Shown: positions 38,341 to 42,161 of the stretch, piece after piece
Numbering within the stretch: position 1 is the stretch's first letter
Layout: every line of letters starts with the position of its first letter
Source of the DNA: Paenibacillus alba
GTDB lineage: Bacteria > Bacillota > Bacilli > Paenibacillales > NBRC-103111
DNA: 42,161 bases
Direction of reading: 5' to 3'
Assembly: GCF_013204855.1 (NCBI RefSeq)
Contig: NZ_JABMKZ010000055.1
Coordinates: 1-42,161, forward strand
Position numbers and translations under genes: made by a program
The notes under the pieces: generated by a model
What the model was told of the DNA's origin: nothing
The model's database searches: none
Seen by the model: only the letters and a program-made list of their open reading frames with translations

Positions 38341-39495
38341 ATGAAGAAGGTTAATTCTGCACTTATTATTATTTTGGCATTAGGCGTATTTGGTATTATT
38401 ACAACGGAAATGGGGATTATAGGGGTTCTGCCGCAGGTCACTCAGAAATTTCATATATCCGCATCAGAGGCTGGAGGGCTTGTAAGTATATTTGCTTTGG
38501 TCGTTGCGGTTTCAGGTCCATTCATGACTTTGCTTGCTTCCAGTATGAATCGGAAAGTTATTCTATTGGCTTCCGTACTTATTTTTGCTATTTCGAATAT
38601 TGTTTATGCGTATACCACGAAATTTGAGGTTATGCTAGCTTTCCGTATTCTCCCTGCGATTTTCCACCCTGTCTTTTTTTCAGTCGCGCTTGTAACTGCC
38701 GCTAAGCTTGTCCCTGCCGATAAAAGCAGCAAAGCGGTAACCAACGTTTTTGCCGGAATCACGGTCGGATTTGCTTTTGGCGTGCCTTTGACTTCTTATC
38801 TTGCGGAACAATTTTCGTTGGAAGCTGCTTTCTTGTTTGGGGCAGTGGTAAGCGTGATTGCTTTCTTAGGGATACTAATTGGGCTGCCCTCAATGCCTGT
38901 TACGGATAAAATGTCTTATGGCAAACAGCTTCGCATATTACGCAAGCCTCAATTGTGGCTCAATATCGTGACGGTTATTTTCATCTTTGCAGCCATGTTT
39001 GCTGTGTACAGCTACTTTGCTGAATATCTGGGACAAGTCACACATATGGACGGATCGGTGATTAGTCTGATGTTGATGGTGTTTGGTCTAATTATGATTC
39101 TAGGGAATTATATATTTGGGGGATTGTTGCATACAAGTATGACGAAGACCGTTATCCTGTTTCCGCTGCTGTACGCGGTAGTTTATTTAATCACTGATTA
39201 TTTGGGTTCTTATTTCATTCCGATGATTGTTGTTGTGTTCATATGGGGAGCCGTGCATTCTGGCGGTCTTATTATCAGTCAAACATGGTTAACCACTGAG
39301 GCGAAAGAAGCTCCCGAATTTGGCAACAGCTTGTTCGTCTCCTTTTCCAATCTTGGCATTACGTTAGGGACATTAGTCGGTGGTTGGTTTATTTCTCACT
39401 TGGGTATACATCAACTCCTCTGGAGTGGGATTGGTTTCTCAATGCTTGCTTTTTTATTCATTATGATAAAAATAAAAGCTTTCAAAGCTGGTTGA
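38341..39495 (+). CDS. MFS drug/sugar efflux transporter (DHA1-type)
   Basis: 384 residues, twelve membrane helices, major facilitator superfamily. GIITTEMGIIGVLPQV in helix 1 and LAFRILPAIFHPVFFSVALVTAAKLV in helix 4 resemble the YdhP/AraJ-like DHA1 group. The loop-2 motif is divergent (SSMNRKVILLAS). Substrate unknown. The preceding arsR gene and shared CAAATCTATA upstream (near 38291) imply regulation by it. GGAGA lies about 12 bases before the ATG. Confidence 0.85.
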   Translation: MKKVNSALIIILALGVFGIITTEMGIIGVLPQVTQKFHISASEAGGLVSIFALVVAVSGPFMTLLASSMNRKVILLASVLIFAISNIVYAYTTKFEVMLAFRILPAIFHPVFFSVALVTAAKLVPADKSSKAVTNVFAGITVGFAFGVPLTSYLAEQFSLEAAFLFGAVVSVIAFLGILIGLPSMPVTDKMSYGKQLRILRKPQLWLNIVTVIFIFAAMFAVYSYFAEYLGQVTHMDGSVISLMLMVFGLIMILGNYIFGGLLHTSMTKTVILFPLLYAVVYLITDYLGSYFIPMIVVVFIWGAVHSGGLIISQTWLTTEAKEAPEFGNSLFVSFSNLGITLGTLVGGWFISHLGIHQLLWSGIGFSMLAFLFIMIKIKAFKAG

Positions 39496-39657
39496 TTTTG
39501 GGGGTATGTCACTAGATCCTGCTTTTGTTTGCTAGATTTTGTAACTTTCTTGCTGTAAGAACGTATAGTACTTCTCGAAGGAACACATACATACAGTACG
39601 AGAGGATGGAAGGGAAATTGAAAAATATCAAAACGAACATGGTGAATGGTGATTTGA

Positions 39658-40095
39658 ATGCATAGTTTATTAGCATGGGCTTCAGTCCTTGGGACCGGGA
39701 TTTTAGAATTATGGGCAGCGATCCCCCTCGGGTTTACCCTCAAGCTGCATCCATTAGTCACGGGTATTCTAAGTGCAGCCGGCTCGATGCTCAGCGCAAT
39801 CATCGTGATTTTCTTCGGTGCATCGATTAGGAATTGGCTTGTACGCCGAACTCAAAAGAAAAGTGGTGGAAGATCAAGCCGAATGAGTCGCATTTGGGAC
39901 AAATACGGCATCCCTGGCATCGGATTCTTATCGCCGCTTCTTACAGGAGCGCCACTCGGTGCTGCCATTGGTATTTCTTTCGGGGCAGAACCACGCAAAT
40001 TGTTTATTTGGATGACGATCGGTATCGTCTTCTGGAGTGCTGTTCTGACGACAGCCGCTGCGTTAGGACTGAATGCTTTTAACATTGGCAAGTAG
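39658..40095 (+). CDS. Small multidrug export protein family (Sm_multidrug_ex)
   Basis: 145 residues with four membrane segments. The opening ILELWAAIPLGFTLKLHPLVTGILSAAGSMLSAIIVIFFGASIRNWL and the later WDKYGIPGIGFLSPLLTGAPLGAAIGISFGAEPRKLFIWMTIGIVFWSAVLT are typical of the family annotated as putative small multidrug export proteins; the glycine/proline-rich second half resembles DedA-type reentrant loops. The drug-export role is only an annotation tradition. A shared bidirectional terminator follows. Confidence 0.8.
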   Translation: MHSLLAWASVLGTGILELWAAIPLGFTLKLHPLVTGILSAAGSMLSAIIVIFFGASIRNWLVRRTQKKSGGRSSRMSRIWDKYGIPGIGFLSPLLTGAPLGAAIGISFGAEPRKLFIWMTIGIVFWSAVLTTAAALGLNAFNIGK

Positions 40096-40120
40096 AGTTC
40101 TCTATGCGATAATAGTAAAA

Positions 40121-40158
40121 AAAGAGTCAAATTCCTCAAGGAGGAGTTTGGCTCTTTT
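40121..40158. terminator. Bidirectional terminator between convergent genes
   Basis: AAAGAGTCAAATTCCTC, short loop, GAGGAGTTTGGCTCTTTT. Long stem with A-rich and T-rich flanks, serving both the plus-strand export gene and the minus-strand tetR gene. Confidence 0.9.
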
Positions 40159-40172
40159 CGTTGTTATTCATT

Positions 40173-40814
40173 TCAAGCCCTCAAGTAATCCATTAGAATT
40201 TTTTTGAGAATGGCAAGCTGATAATCGGTTTCTAAATCTGATTCAAGCAGCAAAATATTTTTCTGTAAGGATAATTTTTTGGAAAAAAGACCAAAGGTGT
40301 TGATCACCGTGGTTAAGGTGTCTTTGACGGAGATATCAGATCGGATCGAGCCGTCCTCGATACCATTTTGAATAATTCTCGAGTACTCACGCGATATTTG
40401 ACGATTCAATGAGTTGAAAGTAAGGATATCCTCCAGCGGATCTGACGAGTGGGAGGCATAGCTCTCGAAATCAACCATAAATTTGACGCTCAAATTGTTA
40501 TGATCTTCGATAAAGAAGTCGAATAGCTTTTCAAGCTTCTCAAGGCAGGATAACGGGAGTTCAGCAACAGATTGGAACCGTTCGAGCATGGGTTCAAGCA
40601 GCTTGGTCGCGAGTGCAACGATCAGCTTCTCTTTCTTCGGAAAGTATCTGAACAGGGTGGCAATCCCGATATTCGCGTCATTCGCGATATCCTGCATGGT
40701 CGTTTTCTCGATACCTTTTAGAGTAAGCACGCGTTCAGCCGCCTCAAGAATGATCAATAGCCGTTGCTGTTTGCCGTCCAACCGTTCTTTTTCGTATCTT
40801 TTTTTGGGGTCCAT
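40173..40814 (-). CDS. TetR-family transcriptional regulator
   Basis: 213 residues. The N-terminal helix-turn-helix is ILEAAERVLTLKGIEKTTMQDIANDANIGIATLFRYFPKKEKLIVALATK (about 26-75), typical of TetR. The variable C-terminal domain binds an unknown inducer. The gene diverges from an SDR gene across 157 bp that contains a perfect 17-bp palindrome (40929), the likely operator. It should repress the SDR gene(s) and perhaps itself. Confidence 0.88.
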   Translation of the reverse strand: MDPKKRYEKERLDGKQQRLLIILEAAERVLTLKGIEKTTMQDIANDANIGIATLFRYFPKKEKLIVALATKLLEPMLERFQSVAELPLSCLEKLEKLFDFFIEDHNNLSVKFMVDFESYASHSSDPLEDILTFNSLNRQISREYSRIIQNGIEDGSIRSDISVKDTLTTVINTFGLFSKKLSLQKNILLLESDLETDYQLAILKKILMDYLRA

Positions 40815-40888
40815 AAGAGGATAAACCTTTCAAATTAGCTATTTCAATTATTAGTATTATATCGACCGATGGTAATTTAAGCAAGGAA

Positions 40889-40945
40889 TTGAATTCGTAA
40901 AAACGATCTGATATAGTTAATATCATAGTGATAGTTAAACTATCA
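40889..40945 (+). promoter_or_regulatory. SDR promoter with TetR-type operator
   Basis: TTGAAT (40889), 17 bp, TATAGT (40912) form a promoter. Just downstream, TGATAGTT-A-AACTATCA (40929-40945) is a perfect palindrome around the expected transcript start, a position where bound repressor would block transcription. A related GATATAGTTAATATC lies within the -10 region. Confidence 0.75.
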
Positions 40946-40971
40946 TACCAAAAAGCAAAGGAGAAATTAAT

Positions 40972-41724
40972 ATGACTCGTTTAACCGATAAAGTTGCAAT
41001 TATTACTGGTGCAGGCAGTGGCATGGGGCGTGAAGAAGCACTTTTGTTTGCAAAAGAAGGAGCTAAGGTTGTTGCGACTGATATTAACGAAGCCGCGGTG
41101 CAAGCGGTAGTGAAAGAAATTGAAGCCGCAGGTGGACAGGCTGCAGCTTATGCGCACAATGTTGTTGTAGAAGAAGATTGGATTAAGGTTGTCACTGGAG
41201 CGGTCGAGCGTTACGGCAAAGTTGATGTTCTGGTCAACAATGCGGGGATTTCTCTTGCAGTGGGACTGCTGGATACGACGATTGACCAATGGAATAAAGT
41301 CATTAACATCAACCTGACAAGCACTTTCCTTGGAATGAAGCATGTTATTCCGCACATGCAAGAAAATAAAGGTGGTTCTATTGTCAATATTTCTTCGATT
41401 GCTGGGTTGACCGGGAGCAGTGGGGCAGGAGCCTACACAGCTTCCAAAGGCGGAGTTCGGATGCTGAGCAAAGCTGCTGCAGTCGATTTTGGCAAGGATC
41501 ATATTCGCGTCAATTCCGTTCATCCAGGCTTTATTGAAACGCCGATGAGCTCAGAATTTGTAAATAACAAACAGATGCTGCAGTGGTTCTTGTCTCAAAC
41601 CGCATTGCCTAGAGTAGGACGTGCATCAGAAGTGGCAGAAGCCGTACTGTTCCTCGCCTCAGATGAGTCAGCCTATATAACGGGTGTTGAACTGCCCGTT
41701 GACGGCGGAGTTACTGCTAAATAA
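40972..41724 (+). CDS. SDR-family oxidoreductase
   Basis: 250 residues, classical short-chain dehydrogenase. Motifs: ITGAGSGMGREEALLFA (cofactor loop), DVLVNNAGIS, IVNISSIAGLTGSSGAGAYTASKGGVRMLSKAAAVDF (catalytic S, then Y-x-x-x-K), and HPGFIETPMSS. VVATDINE, with an aspartate after the second strand, points to NAD(H). It resembles cyclopentanol/glucose dehydrogenase-type members; the substrate is unknown. CAAAGGAG precedes the ATG. It is controlled by the divergent TetR, by position. Confidence 0.88.
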   Translation: MTRLTDKVAIITGAGSGMGREEALLFAKEGAKVVATDINEAAVQAVVKEIEAAGGQAAAYAHNVVVEEDWIKVVTGAVERYGKVDVLVNNAGISLAVGLLDTTIDQWNKVININLTSTFLGMKHVIPHMQENKGGSIVNISSIAGLTGSSGAGAYTASKGGVRMLSKAAAVDFGKDHIRVNSVHPGFIETPMSSEFVNNKQMLQWFLSQTALPRVGRASEVAEAVLFLASDESAYITGVELPVDGGVTAK

Positions 41725-41767
41725 TGTTTCAATGCAAGGCAATTTTGTCTAGAAGGAGTGAGTGATT

Positions 41768-42046
41768 ATGGGTCGGGTAAGCGGAAAAGTAGCGTTAGTA
41801 ACGGGTGGAGCTTCTGGTATCGGCTTGTCTGCTGCCAGATTAATGGCCAGAGAAGGTGCCAAAATCGTCATTGCAGATTATCATGTGGACGCGGCGAAAG
41901 AAGCAGCTGAACATATTGTAAATGAGGGCGGAGAAGCTAAAGGCCTATTTCTAGATGCTTCACAAGCGGATTCGATCAAGGATGCGGTTGATTATACAGT
42001 AGAGCGATATGGTTCCTTAACTATTTTATTTAACAATGTGCTCTGA
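41768..42046 (+). pseudogene. Second SDR gene, truncated by an insertion
   Basis: 92 residues of a classical SDR (ALVTGGASGIGLSAARLMAREGAKIVIADYH, then YGSLTILFNN) that stops abruptly after LFNN, where the family continues NAGI and on through the active site. The frame runs into foreign sequence at about 42037 and ends at 42044-42046. The catalytic Y-x-x-x-K half is lost, so the protein cannot work. AAGGAG lies nine bases before ATG 41768. It was probably cotranscribed with the SDR gene 43 bp upstream. Confidence 0.8.
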
Positions 42047-42161
42047 AGCCCCCTAATTAGATTGGAGTCATCAATATGCAATAAGGTACAATATTGGTGA
42101 GGGGGAATGAGATGTATGAAAAGCAATATCCTTTATGATGAGCAACGGATCAAGGTAGCTC
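42037..42161 (+). mobile_element. Left end of an IS3-type element (cut by window edge)
   Basis: Starts TGTGCTCTGAAGCCCCCTAATTAGATTGGA, which recalls IS3-family (IS150-like) ends of the form TG...ACT-G-CCCCCTAA...TTAGA. A GAGGGGGAATGAGATGT ribosome-binding region leads to an ATG at 42116 with an open frame (MKSNILYDEQRIKVA) to the window edge, a possible OrfA start. The boundary could be 42037 or 42039. The other end and the target duplication are outside the window. Confidence 0.5.

Overview
The window looks like part of the chromosome of a Paenibacillus-type member of the Bacillota. Pointers to this are an Amj-family lipid II flippase gene, a complete mmg/methylcitrate operon, SLH-domain exported proteins, a c-di-AMP riboswitch in front of a LysM-CAP protein, purine-rich Shine-Dalgarno sequences throughout, and several TTG/GTG starts. 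The genus is an inference from gene content; no rRNA or marker gene is present.

Layout. Positions 1-2690 are an IS/repeat island. It holds the 5' end of an IS66-type transposase gene at the left edge, then a tandem array of units about 320 bp long built from 16-bp CCTGC-N6-GCA(GG/TC) boxes. An intact 1,640-bp IS1182-like element interrupts one of those boxes. Positions 2918-9558 carry a DinB-like gene, an SRPBCC-domain gene, amj, a radical SAM/SPASM protein, a DinG/XPD-type helicase and, on the minus strand, an SgrR-like regulator. Next come a polytopic DUF4173-like membrane protein and an SLH protein (9705-12867). Positions 13223-20003 form a six-gene operon: acyl-CoA dehydrogenase, (methyl)citrate synthase, MmgE/PrpD, PrpB, thiolase and 3-hydroxyacyl-CoA dehydrogenase. 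Together these can oxidise short acyl-CoAs and run the propionyl-CoA methylcitrate route. The order is a circular permutation of the B. subtilis mmg operon.

Positions 20069-28502 hold small and housekeeping genes: an extra MreB paralogue with two small partners, DUF2164, a small HD hydrolase, a CcdC-like membrane protein, DUF1904, a PH-like protein, an Rrf2 regulator paired with a QOR2-like oxidoreductase, a CBO0543-type membrane protein and an SLH/PrcB-like protein. An aldo/keto reductase and a CE7 esterase follow. A second, inverted copy of the box array lies at 30.8 kb. Beyond it are a minus-strand MarR gene and a CLC-F-type (fluoride/proton) antiporter gene, then a DMT exporter divergent from marR, a GNAT acetyltransferase, a riboswitch-controlled LysM-CAP protein, an SH3-like exported protein, an ArsR/MFS pair, a small multidrug export protein, and a TetR/SDR divergent pair. 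The last gene is a second SDR cut off by what looks like an IS3-type end at 42037.

The least expected structure is the box array. Box-to-box spacing of about 51-61-50 bp is kept in tandem units at the left and in an inverted copy about 30 kb away. A third locus at 22.4 kb has two boxes, again 61 bp apart. Two IS elements have landed inside boxes. Other points worth a look are a structured leader before the CLC-F gene, regulator-operator pairs readable from sequence (Rrf2, MarR, TetR), and an ArsR gene that appears to be transcribed without a leader.
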